Assembly: GCA_036389095.1 (NCBI GenBank)
Contig: DASVQM010000008.1
Coordinates: 1-64,000, forward strand
Length of the DNA: 64,000 nucleotides
Direction: 5' to 3'
Source of the DNA: DASQYE01 sp036389095
GTDB lineage: Bacteria > Acidobacteriota > Blastocatellia > Pyrinomonadales > Pyrinomonadaceae
Shown here: positions 27,004 through 35,399 of the stretch, piece after piece
Layout: each line of letters begins with the position of its first letter
Numbering within the stretch: position 1 is the stretch's first letter
Notes under the pieces: model-generated
What the model was told of the DNA's origin: nothing
The model's input: only the letters and a program-made list of their open reading frames with translations
Databases searched by the model: none
Translations under genes and position numbers: made by a program

Positions 27004-27346
27004 CTGGAAACCTCACCGGGAAAGTGCCCGGTCGCGGACGCTAACGCTACGCAATACTTGACGATACTCGGCTCGGACGAGCCGTGACGCACTATCCTGC
27101 CGCCATGTTACTCGCGCACCAAGGGTGTGTCAATGCCTATGTTTAAGCCGTCTGACTTGAGGGCGATTGTCAGGAAAGGGATGTTACCTGCTGAAAATTC
27201 AGGGACAATCAGGGCGAAGTGCATCTATAGAGTCTGCATCTTCAGCGCTGTTTATAGGTGCGGCCAGGTGGACGGCTCGTAAAGCGGCAAGCTATAATTT
27301 CAACTCTCTGAACAACATCTTTCGTCTGGGGGTTTGAACGCCAATC
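27004..27346. other. divergent intergenic region between merR-type gene and aminotransferase
   Basis: The 343 bases hold both promoters. A sigma-70-type promoter for the aminotransferase is visible at 27269-27298. A loose inverted repeat (GATTGTC and GACAATC, about 27166-27208) is also present. No gene was found. Confidence 0.5.
27269..27298 (+). promoter_or_regulatory. sigma-70-type promoter of the aminotransferase gene
   Basis: A perfect -10 box TATAAT (27293-27298) has TGGACG as -35 box with an 18-base spacer. It lies about 50 bases before the GTG start at 27347. Confidence 0.55.
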
Positions 27347-28516
27347 GTGACTACGTCTCCGGCCAGGTTTCGCCTCGCCTCGCGCCTTGATGAGGTCGGC
27401 TTCTCCGACATCGTCAAAATCCGCAACAGGATTATGGAGTTGCGTGAGCGTGGCGCGCACGTCTACCAGTTTGAAGGCGGCGAGCCCTTCTGCCACACGC
27501 CCGATTACATCAAGGAGGCGATGACGCGTGCGCTCGCGGAGAACAGGACGCGCTACGCGCCGTCTTCCGGGATAGAGGAGCTGCGTGCGGCCATCGCCGA
27601 GAAGCTGCGCTCACGTAACGGCATGAAGGTCACGGAGTCGGACGTGATCGTCTTGAACGGCGGCATGCAGGGACTGTTCGGCGCGTTTCAATCAGTCGTC
27701 AATCCGGGCGAAGAAGTCCTTGTCTTCTCCCCCTACTGGACGCCGATCAAAGACCTCATCGCGCATTGCCAGGGCGCGCCCGTCTTAGTTCCGACGGCTG
27801 AAGCGCGCCGCGATGGTTTCGCGCACACGCTCGCGCGCCACATGACGGCGAAAACGCGCGCCATCTACTACAACACGCCGCAGAATCCGTCCGGCGTCGT
27901 CTTCACACGCGAAGAGGCCGGGGCGGTCGCGCGCTTTGCGCAGGAGCGCAATTTGGTCGTCATCGCCGACGAAGCTTATGAAGACCTGGTCTACGACGGC
28001 GAGCACGTCTCCATCGCCTCGCTCGACGGGATGATGGAGCGCACGATCACCTCCTTCACGCTCTCGAAATCATATGCGATGACGGGCTGGCGTCTGGGCT
28101 ACACTGTGGCCGGAGAGCCGTGGATGACGGGCCTGCGCAAAACCCTGCTTTATTCCACCAACGGCGTCTCCACTCCGACGCAGTGGGCCGCGCTCGCGGC
28201 CTTCACGACCAACTCGGATTTCCTTGAAAGGACACGCGCAGCCTATCTCAAGCGGCGCGATATCCTGCTGGCGGGCTTGAACAAGCTGGGTCTTTCGTGC
28301 GCCAGTCCAGCCGGAGCTTTTTATGCTTTCCCGGATGTCACACGCATCAGCAGCGACAGCCGACAGGCTGCCGACACTCTGCTCGAACGCGCACAGGTCG
28401 CCACCGTCCCCGGCATAGTCTTCGGCCCACACGGCGAAGGCCGCCTGCGCTTCTCCTTCTCCACCTCAATCGAGACCATCGAAGCCGGACTAGACTCCAT
28501 GCAACGCAATCTTTAA
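27347..28516 (+). CDS. pyridoxal-phosphate aminotransferase, class I/II
   Basis: A 389-residue fold-type I aminotransferase of the aspartate/aromatic group. The PLP lysine is in SFTLSKSYAMTGWRLGY (about residue 237). Other conserved blocks are NTPQNPSGVVF, DEAYEDLVYDG and the C-terminal arginine region EGRLRFSFS. The substrate cannot be named with confidence. GTG start with a G-run upstream. It is followed after 21 bases by thiL, with a heptad repeat between. Confidence 0.9.
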   Translation: MTTSPARFRLASRLDEVGFSDIVKIRNRIMELRERGAHVYQFEGGEPFCHTPDYIKEAMTRALAENRTRYAPSSGIEELRAAIAEKLRSRNGMKVTESDVIVLNGGMQGLFGAFQSVVNPGEEVLVFSPYWTPIKDLIAHCQGAPVLVPTAEARRDGFAHTLARHMTAKTRAIYYNTPQNPSGVVFTREEAGAVARFAQERNLVVIADEAYEDLVYDGEHVSIASLDGMMERTITSFTLSKSYAMTGWRLGYTVAGEPWMTGLRKTLLYSTNGVSTPTQWAALAAFTTNSDFLERTRAAYLKRRDILLAGLNKLGLSCASPAGAFYAFPDVTRISSDSRQAADTLLERAQVATVPGIVFGPHGEGRLRFSFSTSIETIEAGLDSMQRNL

Positions 28517-28520
28517 AGCA

Positions 28521-28548
28521 GGGATGAGGGATGAGGGATGAGGGATGA
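28521..28548. repeat. tandem heptads gggatga x4, family D copy 2
   Basis: Four perfect copies of gggatga begin 4 bases after the aminotransferase stop. The likely thiL start codon (28538) is inside the array, as are three further ATGs, one per heptad. No complementary arm follows, so this is a half-element compared with copy 1 at 3029. Confidence 0.8.
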
Positions 28549-29683
28549 AGGAAGAGATAGCGACAGCACTGACGACCAAGCTCACGGCCAATCCTCGCCT
28601 CGCATTTCAACCTCGCGCAGCGAATTCTCTTTTATCAATCGCATCAGGCGACGGGCCAAGAGACACGCACACAAGCTAGAACGTCCGCCTTCCGCCTTCC
28701 GCCTTCCGCCTTCCGCCTTGCTCTTCGGTATCGGCGACGATGCCGCGATCATTAGACAGTTTGACGGGCGCGATACTCTCATCACAGCCGACCTGCTTGT
28801 CGAAGAGATAGACTTTCGCCTCTCGTCAATGCCGCCGCGCCTGCTGGGCCACAAAGCGCTCGCCGTCTCCCTGTCGGACATCGCGGCGATGGGAGGGCGA
28901 CCGCGCTGGGCCATGCTCTCCATAGGCGTGCCGCGCGATACCTGGCGCTCAGGTTTTCTGGACGAGCTGTACGACGGCTTCTTCGCTCTCGCCGATTATT
29001 ACGGCGTCGCGCTCATCGGCGGCGACGTGTCGCGCACACCCGAGCGCGTCGTCATAGATTCAATAGTGATGGGAGAAGCTGCACAGGGACGCGCTGTGCG
29101 GCGAACGGGCGCTCGTCCGGGCGATCATATCTTTGTGACGGGCACGCTCGGCGGTGCGGCGGCTGGCCTTCACTTGCTTGAGCGCGGGGCAAGCCTCGCA
29201 GAGAAACCGTTGGGCCAACGCTCCAGGGGCGCGGTCGAAGAGCTTTTGCTTCGTCATATGCAACCGCTGCCGCGCGTCGAGTGGGGCGAAAGGCTTGGGC
29301 GCGAGCGCTTGGCGACGGCGATGATTGACTTGAGCGACGGCCTTTCCTCCGACATCGCGCACCTGTGCGCAGAGAGCGGCGTCGGCGCTGCGCTCGAAGT
29401 CGCGCGCATTCCCGTTGACCCGCGCCTATCGAGCATGTGTGAAGGTCGCGGCCCGAGCCCGCTCGGGCTGGCGCTGCATGGCGGCGAAGATTTCGAGCTG
29501 CTGTTCACTGTTCGCCCGCGCGACCTGAGACGGCTTCCCCTGGCAGTTAACGGCGTGCCCGCCACTTACATCGGCGACGTGACGCGAGAGCCCGCTCGCA
29601 TCACACTCGCAGAGGGCCAGCACAGGTGGATTTTAAAGCCCGAAGGCTTTCAACATTTCGGTCGCCCTCATGAGAGAGAGTAA
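28538..29683 (+). CDS. thiL: thiamine-monophosphate kinase
   Basis: ThiL phosphorylates thiamine phosphate to the active diphosphate. Conserved blocks are FGIGDDAAII (metal and substrate), HKALAVSLSDIAAMGGRP, GGDVSRTPE, ALHGGEDFELLF and DLSDGLSSDIAHL. At 381 residues it is longer than usual because of about 35 extra N-terminal residues and an insert before GIGDDAA. The insert contains a seven-residue repeat (PPSAFRL) encoded by five tandem copies of ccgcctt. No other in-frame ATG, GTG or TTG lies between 28538 and the conserved start of the domain, so translation must begin in the heptad array or at a non-standard codon. Confidence 0.93.
   Translation: MRDEGRDSDSTDDQAHGQSSPRISTSRSEFSFINRIRRRAKRHAHKLERPPSAFRLPPSALLFGIGDDAAIIRQFDGRDTLITADLLVEEIDFRLSSMPPRLLGHKALAVSLSDIAAMGGRPRWAMLSIGVPRDTWRSGFLDELYDGFFALADYYGVALIGGDVSRTPERVVIDSIVMGEAAQGRAVRRTGARPGDHIFVTGTLGGAAAGLHLLERGASLAEKPLGQRSRGAVEELLLRHMQPLPRVEWGERLGRERLATAMIDLSDGLSSDIAHLCAESGVGAALEVARIPVDPRLSSMCEGRGPSPLGLALHGGEDFELLFTVRPRDLRRLPLAVNGVPATYIGDVTREPARITLAEGQHRWILKPEGFQHFGRPHERE
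28685..28719. repeat. tandem heptads ccgcctt x5 inside thiL (family C)
   Basis: Five perfect copies of ccgcctt lie in the thiL reading frame and encode the repeating peptide PPSAFRL. The same unit (ggcggaa on the other strand) forms the arms of intergenic repeats at 14378, 33557 and 43780. Confidence 0.88.
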
Positions 29684-29737
29684 TAATCGGCAGTCAACGC
29701 GCGGAGTCCTGAAGAGGGTCATGCTAAACTTGCCGCT

Positions 29738-30436
29738 ATGAAGCCGATGGATGAGAGAACTGCTTTTGATTATTTCGGCTCGATGGCCGAGGGCTACGAC
29801 TCTCTGATCCGGCGTGCCGTCCCGCGCTATGACGAGATGTTGTCGCGCCTGGTTGATTACCTTCCGCCCTCTGCTTCCAACATCCTTGAGCTTGGTTGCG
29901 GCACGGGTAATCTCTCGCTCGCCCTGGCCGAGCGTTACCCTGAAGCTGCGCTGACCTTTGTGGACGCAGCGCCGGAGATGCTCGAAACGACGCGCTTGCG
30001 TCTTGAAAGGAAGCATCCGGCTTCCGCCCTGCGCGCGCGCTTCGTTGAGACCACCTTCGAGAAGATCGTTTCCGCTCCGGGCTCTTTCAATCTCGTCGCT
30101 TCGAGCATCAGCCTTCATCACGTCAAAGACAAGGCGGCGCTCTACCGTAAGCTCTATGCGCTCGTCTCGCCCGGCGGAAAGTTTCTCTTCTCAGATCAAC
30201 TGCGCGGCGCGACCCTTGCGATTCATGAGAAGAACTGGCAGCGCTGGCTTGAGTTCTGCCGCAGCCCGGGGCATTGCTCAGAGGAGGAGGTCGCAAGCCT
30301 GCTTGAGCACGCGGCGGCGCACGACCACTATACGCCGCTTGAGGAACAGTTTCGCCTCTTGAGCGAGGCCGGGTTCAAGAGCCCGGACTGCGTCTGGCGC
30401 AATCTGATCTGGGGCATCGTGACGGCTGAGCGCTGA
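29738..30436 (+). CDS. class I SAM-dependent methyltransferase
   Basis: A 232-residue methyltransferase. Motif I is ILELGCGTGNLSLAL (about residue 48-62), the acidic SAM-binding residue is in TFVDAAPEML, and the motif-IV region reads FNLVASSISLHHV. The C-terminal half lacks recognisable substrate elements, so the target is unknown. It lies between thiL and cysS on the same strand. Confidence 0.87.
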   Translation: MKPMDERTAFDYFGSMAEGYDSLIRRAVPRYDEMLSRLVDYLPPSASNILELGCGTGNLSLALAERYPEAALTFVDAAPEMLETTRLRLERKHPASALRARFVETTFEKIVSAPGSFNLVASSISLHHVKDKAALYRKLYALVSPGGKFLFSDQLRGATLAIHEKNWQRWLEFCRSPGHCSEEEVASLLEHAAAHDHYTPLEEQFRLLSEAGFKSPDCVWRNLIWGIVTAER

Positions 30437-30553
30437 GCATCCGCGCCCTTCCACGTTCAATCACAGGTTTGACTACCCGGCCATCCTTGCCTAGACTCTC
30501 ACATTACACGTGAGCTTGATTCAAGAGGCGTGCAAGTATTAGCGAGGGCCCAA

Positions 30554-31954
30554 GTGCTGAGATTTCAAAATACGTTATCCGGTCAGGTCGAAGAGTTCCA
30601 CCCGCAACGCGAAGGCGAAGTGGGCCTCTACTTCTGCGGCCCGACCGTGTGGAGCGAAGCGCAGATCGGCAATTTCCGCTCCAACATCTTCGTGGACGTG
30701 CTCGTTCGCACGCTTCGCTTCAAAGGCTATCGCGTCACGCATGTGATGAACATCACGGACGTGGAAGACAAGATCATCGCCCGCTCGCAGGAGGAGGGCA
30801 AGACCATTGACGAGTACACGGCTCGTTACATAGAGATGCTGTGGGAGGATTTCGATGCCCTGGGCTGCGTGCGCCCGACGGTCGTGCCGCGCGCCACGCG
30901 CCACATCCCGGAGATGGTCGCGCTCATCGAACAACTCGAAGAGAAAGGCAAAGCCTATCGCTCAGAGGGCTCGATCTATTATCGCATCAGCTCGTTTCCC
31001 GAATACGGCAAGCTCTCGAAGATAAATTTCGCGGGCAACATAGAGGGCGGAAGCGAGCGCATCGATACTGATAAATACGAGAAGGAGGATGCGCGCGACT
31101 TCGCTCTCTGGAAAGAGCCGAACACGGCGAGCGAGCCCGCCTGGGAGACGAGCATCGGGCGCGGGCGACCCGGCTGGCACATCGAATGCTCGGCGATGTC
31201 CATGAAATATCTGGGCGAGAGCTTCGACATTCACTGCGGCGGCATAGACCTGGTCTTCCCGCATCACGAGAACGAGATCGCGCAGAGCGAGGGCGCGACC
31301 GGACGAGAGTTCGTGCGCTACTGGCTGCATGCCGAGCACTTGAAAGTCGAAGGCGAAACGATGTCGAAGTCGAAGGGCAACTACTACACCTTCCGCGACC
31401 TCACCTCTCAAGGCTACGCGCCCGTCGCCATTCGCTACCTTCTCCTGAGCGTGCCCTATCGCAAACAACTGAACTTTACCTTCGAGGCGCTGCGCGGCGC
31501 GGAGAAGACCGTCATGGGCCTGCGCGATTTCCGCACGCGATTGAAGCAGGCGCGCGTCGAGCCCGGCAGCAATCCTCATCTTCATGAGGCGGCGGAGCGT
31601 GCGCTCGAAGGCTTCGAGGCGGGACTTGACGACGACCTGAACACGTCGGTCGCGCTCGCCGCCCTTCATAATCTGGCGCGCGAAGTGAACACGGCGCTCG
31701 CAGATCATGACGTGCTCGAAGACAACAAGCGAGAATTGCTCGAACTGCTCGACCGCTTCAACACCGTCCTCAATATTTTCGACGACGAGCAGCCGGAAAT
31801 GCTCGACGCCGAAGTCCAACGTCTGATAGACGAGCGCCAGGAAGCACGCCGTCGCCGAGACTTCTCTCGCGCCGACGAGATACGCGACCAACTGGCCGGG
31901 CGCGGCATCATGCTCGAAGACACCAAGGACGGCGTACGCTGGAAGAGGCGTTGA
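30554..31954 (+). CDS. cysS: cysteine--tRNA ligase
   Basis: Class Ia aminoacyl-tRNA synthetase. HIGH-like region IGNFRSN following CGPTVW, zinc ligands including Cys in LYFCGPTVW and in WHIECSAMSMKYLGESFDIHCGG, the KMSKS loop TMSKSKGNYYTFRDL, and the C-terminal anticodon domain. The family N-terminus (LRFQNTLSGQVEEF) starts at the GTG at 30554, which has GAGGG upstream. A GTG at 30530 would add eight residues but has its ribosome site too close. A hairpin with a T-run (31959-32045) follows. Confidence 0.95.
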   Translation: MLRFQNTLSGQVEEFHPQREGEVGLYFCGPTVWSEAQIGNFRSNIFVDVLVRTLRFKGYRVTHVMNITDVEDKIIARSQEEGKTIDEYTARYIEMLWEDFDALGCVRPTVVPRATRHIPEMVALIEQLEEKGKAYRSEGSIYYRISSFPEYGKLSKINFAGNIEGGSERIDTDKYEKEDARDFALWKEPNTASEPAWETSIGRGRPGWHIECSAMSMKYLGESFDIHCGGIDLVFPHHENEIAQSEGATGREFVRYWLHAEHLKVEGETMSKSKGNYYTFRDLTSQGYAPVAIRYLLLSVPYRKQLNFTFEALRGAEKTVMGLRDFRTRLKQARVEPGSNPHLHEAAERALEGFEAGLDDDLNTSVALAALHNLAREVNTALADHDVLEDNKRELLELLDRFNTVLNIFDDEQPEMLDAEVQRLIDERQEARRRRDFSRADEIRDQLAGRGIMLEDTKDGVRWKRR

Positions 31955-31958
31955 CAAG

Positions 31959-32040
31959 AGCAGATGTCAGGTGCTAGATGCTAGAATGTCAGTCGAGCAT
32001 TAAGCCGCCGTCATCCGGCATCTGACATCTAACTTCTGCT
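31959..32040. repeat. heptad inverted repeat, family E copy 1
   Basis: Left units agatgtc, aggtgct, agatgct, agaatgtc. Right units catccgg, catctga, catctaa, cttctgct. The ends agcagatgtcag and ctgacatcta..ctgct pair, and TTTTT follows at 32041, so it can also act as the cysS terminator. It begins 4 bases after the cysS stop. Copy 2 is at 41287. Confidence 0.8.
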
Positions 32041-32196
32041 TTTTATGTTCTACTTGCGCTACACACATTTCCGCCCGCTCGATGCGCGCGCCAATCTCTT
32101 CGCGGACTAGCCCCTCGGAGCACGCCCGCTCTCTCGCGCTCTACTCACAAGTTCATAAAACCCACCTCGCTTTTCCGTTAAGTTTAAGGAGAGATA

Positions 32197-33552
32197 ATGA
32201 TGTCTACCATTGCTCCGCCGAAGAGGCCAGAGATCAAGACCGAGCTGCCAGGGCCCAAGGGGAGAGAGATTGTCGAAGCCGATGCACAATACGTGACGCC
32301 TTCCTACCCGCGCCCAGGCTGGGAACTGGTCGCCGAACGCGGCGAAGGCGTCTGGGTCGAAGACGTGGACGGCAACATCTTTCTGGATTGCAACGCCGGG
32401 GTCGCAGTCTGCGCCACCGGCCATTGTCACCCGGAAGTCGTGCGCGCCATACAGGAACAGGCCGCCCAGCTGATACATGTGTGCGGCACGGACTATTACT
32501 ACCGTCACATGCCGGAGCTGGCACGCAAGCTCGACGAGATTACGCCCGTCAAGAGCCCTACGCGCACGCACTTCGCCAACAGCGGGACGGAAGCCATCGA
32601 GACCGCATTAAAGCTGGCGATGCACGCGACGGGGCGAGAAAAGTTCATCGCCTTCTTCAACAGCTTTCATGGACGAACGCTCGGCTCGCTTTCGCTGACC
32701 TCCTCCAGGGTCGCGCAGCGCAGAGGATTTAAGCGACAGGCGCTCGATGTCGTGCACGCGCCATACCCGAACAGCTTCCGCGATCCTTTCACTGGCCGTC
32801 AGAGCGACGCGGCCACCGTCAGCCGCATGTGCCTGGATTGGATTGAGCAGCGATTGTTCAAGACCACGACGCCGCCTGATGAGGTCGCGGGTATCGTCGT
32901 CGAGGTTGTGCAGGGCGAAGGCGGCTACGTTCCAGCGCCGCAGGAGTTCTTGCAGGGTTTGCGACGCATCTGCGACGAGCACGGCATTATGCTCATCGTG
33001 GACGAGGTGCAATCCGGCATGGGGCGCACGGGCAGAATGTTCGCCTCCGATTATTACGACCTCAAGCCGGACATCCTGGCCATCGCCAAAGGGCTCGGCT
33101 CCGGTATGCCCATCGGCGCGTGCGTGGCGCGCGCGGAGTTGATGGACTGGAAGCCGGGCGCGCACGCCTCCACCTTTGGCGGCAACCCCGTCGCCATCGC
33201 CGCCGCCTTGAAGACCATTGAGCTGCTTGAGCGCGAGCTGATAAAAAACAGCGCGGAGGTCGGCGCGTATCTTCACGACGGACTGCGCAGGCTGATGCAG
33301 AAGCACGACTGTATAGGCGACGTGCGGGGCTTAGGCATGATGATCGGCGTCGAGTTCGTCACAGACCGCGCTTCGATGCTGCCCGCGCCGGAGATACGCG
33401 ACCGCGTCGAGCGTGCCTGCTACGAGCGCGGGCTGATTATCCTCGGCGCTGGCAGCAGCACTATCCGCTGGTCTCCACCGCTCATCCTCACACGCGAAAA
33501 CGCCGACGTGGCCATAGAGATTTTTGACGAGGCAATCGCCGCACAGAAATGA
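32197..33552 (+). CDS. class III PLP aminotransferase (acetylornithine/4-aminobutyrate type)
   Basis: A 451-residue fold-type I aminotransferase. The PLP lysine is in ILAIAKGLGSGMPIGA (about residue 295), preceded by the Asp/Gln pair in LIVDEVQSGMGRTG. The phosphate-binding NSGTEAIETALKLA and FHGRTLGSLSLT blocks are present. Members of this group transfer omega-amino groups of ornithine, 4-aminobutyrate, lysine or related amines; the exact substrate is not clear. AAGGAG lies 6 bases upstream of the ATG. Confidence 0.92.
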   Translation: MMSTIAPPKRPEIKTELPGPKGREIVEADAQYVTPSYPRPGWELVAERGEGVWVEDVDGNIFLDCNAGVAVCATGHCHPEVVRAIQEQAAQLIHVCGTDYYYRHMPELARKLDEITPVKSPTRTHFANSGTEAIETALKLAMHATGREKFIAFFNSFHGRTLGSLSLTSSRVAQRRGFKRQALDVVHAPYPNSFRDPFTGRQSDAATVSRMCLDWIEQRLFKTTTPPDEVAGIVVEVVQGEGGYVPAPQEFLQGLRRICDEHGIMLIVDEVQSGMGRTGRMFASDYYDLKPDILAIAKGLGSGMPIGACVARAELMDWKPGAHASTFGGNPVAIAAALKTIELLERELIKNSAEVGAYLHDGLRRLMQKHDCIGDVRGLGMMIGVEFVTDRASMLPAPEIRDRVERACYERGLIILGAGSSTIRWSPPLILTRENADVAIEIFDEAIAAQK

Positions 33553-33556
33553 TGAA

Positions 33557-33785
33557 GGAGGTGAAGGCAAGGCGGAAGGATGAAAGAATGATGAGAGTCC
33601 TTCAAAGCAGAATTTAACAGGGAGGGACAGAGAGGGTCAGGATAAGAAGAGAAAGCAGGGTGAAAGATAAAAGCTTTGCTTAAAGATAAAAGCATTGCTT
33701 GATGAATTGTTCAGCTCCTTTTCTTTATCCTGCCTCTCCTGTCCCTCCCTGTTAATTTGCATCCTTCCGCCTTCCGCCTCGCTCT
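33557..33785. repeat. nested inverted repeats: family B copy 4 within family C arms
   Basis: The outer arms are aaggcggaaggatgaaag (left) and catccttccgccttccgcct (right). Inside, family B copy 4 (about 33610-33757) has arms aatttaacagggagggac and gtccctccctgttaattt, and an internally duplicated centre containing aaagataaaagc twice. It fills the gap between the class III aminotransferase and the MOSC gene. Confidence 0.83.
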
Positions 33786-33790
33786 TGATT

Positions 33791-34246
33791 ATGTCTAATG
33801 GTTCTGTAGTCTCAATCTGCATTGGGCCTGTGCGTGGTAAGGCGTTGAGTAGTGTGGGCGAAGTCCGCGCCGTGGCGGGCCAGGGGCTCGAAGGCAATCG
33901 CTATTTCAATAAGAGCGGCTCGAAGCCGAAGCCTGATCAGGAATTGACGCTCATCGAGATCGAAGCCATCGAAGAGTATCGGCGCGTCTCCGGTAATAAA
34001 TTGAATCCGGCTGATGCCAGGCGCAACGTCATTACGCGTGGGGTCTCTTTGAATGAACTGGTCGGGCGTGAGTTTCAGGTCGGCGACGTGCGCGTGCGCG
34101 GGCTGCGGCTCTGCGAGCCGTGCTCGCATCTGGCGCGGCTCACGGGCCAAAAAGAGATCGTCCGTGGCATGGCCCACCGTTGCGGGCTGCGCGCTCAGAT
34201 TCTCACGGATGGCTTGATACGCGTCGGCGATGAAGTCATAGCGTGA
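33791..34246 (+). CDS. MOSC-domain protein
   Basis: A 151-residue protein consisting of a MOSC domain, the beta-barrel domain of molybdenum-cofactor sulfurases. Family features are VSICIGPVRG at the start, RRNVITRGVSLNELVGREFQVGDVRVRG and the cysteine-containing LCEPCSHLARLTG near the end. It probably handles the molybdenum cofactor or a related sulfur transfer. The true start is ATG at 33791 (MSNGSVVS); an upstream in-frame extension is read from repeat DNA. No ribosome site is visible. Confidence 0.85.
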   Translation: MSNGSVVSICIGPVRGKALSSVGEVRAVAGQGLEGNRYFNKSGSKPKPDQELTLIEIEAIEEYRRVSGNKLNPADARRNVITRGVSLNELVGREFQVGDVRVRGLRLCEPCSHLARLTGQKEIVRGMAHRCGLRAQILTDGLIRVGDEVIA

Positions 34247-34265
34247 ACCGGCAGAGCCGGTAAGC

Positions 34266-35231
34266 TCACATCGCGCTGTCTCTGCCCGAAGCCTTCTTCG
34301 GGGGCGGCGGGCCCGTGGCCTTAGCTGTCAGGCTGCCTCTACCCTGAAAAGCGTCGGCGATACCGGAGGGCAAGGACTCGAACGAGAGTGTCAGGTCGCC
34401 CTCGTTATTCTTGAGCTCTCCCTTGGCCGCGAGCAGATTGGCTGGCGGCTCGACCAGCCCTCCGGCGTTGAAGCGTGCGAGACGCAACAGGCCATCCGCC
34501 TGCATAATGCCTGTCGCCACTTCTTTCAGCTCACGAGCTTTCGCACCCCCCGTGCCCTTCAGGTCAAAGATAATAGTGGCGAGATTGGCGTGGCGCATAA
34601 TGCTGAGGCCGCCTTCGAGCTTCATCTCTTCGATGCGCCCGGCGAAGCCGCCGGACATCGTGAACTCGCCCGACGCGACCTTGTAGGGACGCATGCTGTC
34701 GAGCCAGGTCTGACCCGGCTCAAGCCTGAGAGAGCGTTCGCTTTCGAGCGGAACGGAAACGATCTTATAGGGCGCGGTGAGCGCCTGCGTTGTCATCGCA
34801 CCGCGCGGCGGCGTGGATTCGGCGATGCGAAGTGCGCCGTCAGCCGTGCGTGTAATCTCGACGCCGAAGCCTCCGCTGCGCCGTTGGCCCAGGAAGGCTG
34901 CGACGATGGCTGTCTGCTTAAACGCATCCGCGCTCAATATCGGCAGGTTGTCGTCGAGGCGTCGAAGCTCTTGATAAGTCTCCGCGTCACGCGCGACGGC
35001 GATGAAAGATTCGCTGACCAGGGTGTACGCGCCTTGAGTCAAGGTCTTAATATCGCTGCTCACGTTCTCGCTCCCGGCGGGCCTGGGCGTCGGAGTCGCG
35101 TTCTTGCTGCCCTGCGACCTGCCTTTCTGCGACGGATGCTGATTCGCGCCCGTAGCGCAACCCGCCGCGCTCGCGCCGTTGATCGCCAGCGACAGCAACG
35201 CGGCGATAATGCTCGTTCTGATACCAAACAT
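34266..35231 (-). CDS. exported PrcB-like protein
   Basis: A 321-residue protein with a signal peptide (hydrophobic to about residue 23) and a Gly/Pro/Ser-rich linker. The region about 80-150 (YQELRRLDD..., VAAFLGQRRSGGFGVEI) resembles PrcB C-terminal domains, which in treponemes belong to a protease complex. The rest, with a second beta-rich part (about 170-300), is unrecognised. No protease gene is adjacent. The promoter region contains a 22-bp palindrome (35311-35332). Confidence 0.72.
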   Translation of the reverse strand: MFGIRTSIIAALLSLAINGASAAGCATGANQHPSQKGRSQGSKNATPTPRPAGSENVSSDIKTLTQGAYTLVSESFIAVARDAETYQELRRLDDNLPILSADAFKQTAIVAAFLGQRRSGGFGVEITRTADGALRIAESTPPRGAMTTQALTAPYKIVSVPLESERSLRLEPGQTWLDSMRPYKVASGEFTMSGGFAGRIEEMKLEGGLSIMRHANLATIIFDLKGTGGAKARELKEVATGIMQADGLLRLARFNAGGLVEPPANLLAAKGELKNNEGDLTLSFESLPSGIADAFQGRGSLTAKATGPPPPKKASGRDSAM

Positions 35232-35310
35232 AAGAGCCTCGCTCCCGTTCCTTAAATTATTCAGAGCAGGGGCGGCCCGACGGCCTCGCAGCCTGCCTGA
35301 AGCTTTGAAC

Positions 35311-35332
35311 GCAACTCTACATGTAGAGTTGC
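35311..35332. promoter_or_regulatory. perfect 22-bp palindrome upstream of the PrcB-like gene
   Basis: The half-site GCAACTCTACA is followed directly by its exact complement, giving a 22-base perfect palindrome about 80-100 bases upstream of the PrcB-like start and 68 bases past the ackA stop. There is no T-run, so an operator is more likely than a terminator. Confidence 0.5.
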
Positions 35333-35399
35333 ACCGGGGGGAGGATAAAATCCGGCGGACAGGTTACAGCGCTGAGCTTCGATGGAATCATAGGGGCTT

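Noticed and set aside
28521..28719. CRISPR-like array in the short repeats near thiL
   Set aside because: Units are only 7 bases, directly abutting, with no spacers and no cas genes.
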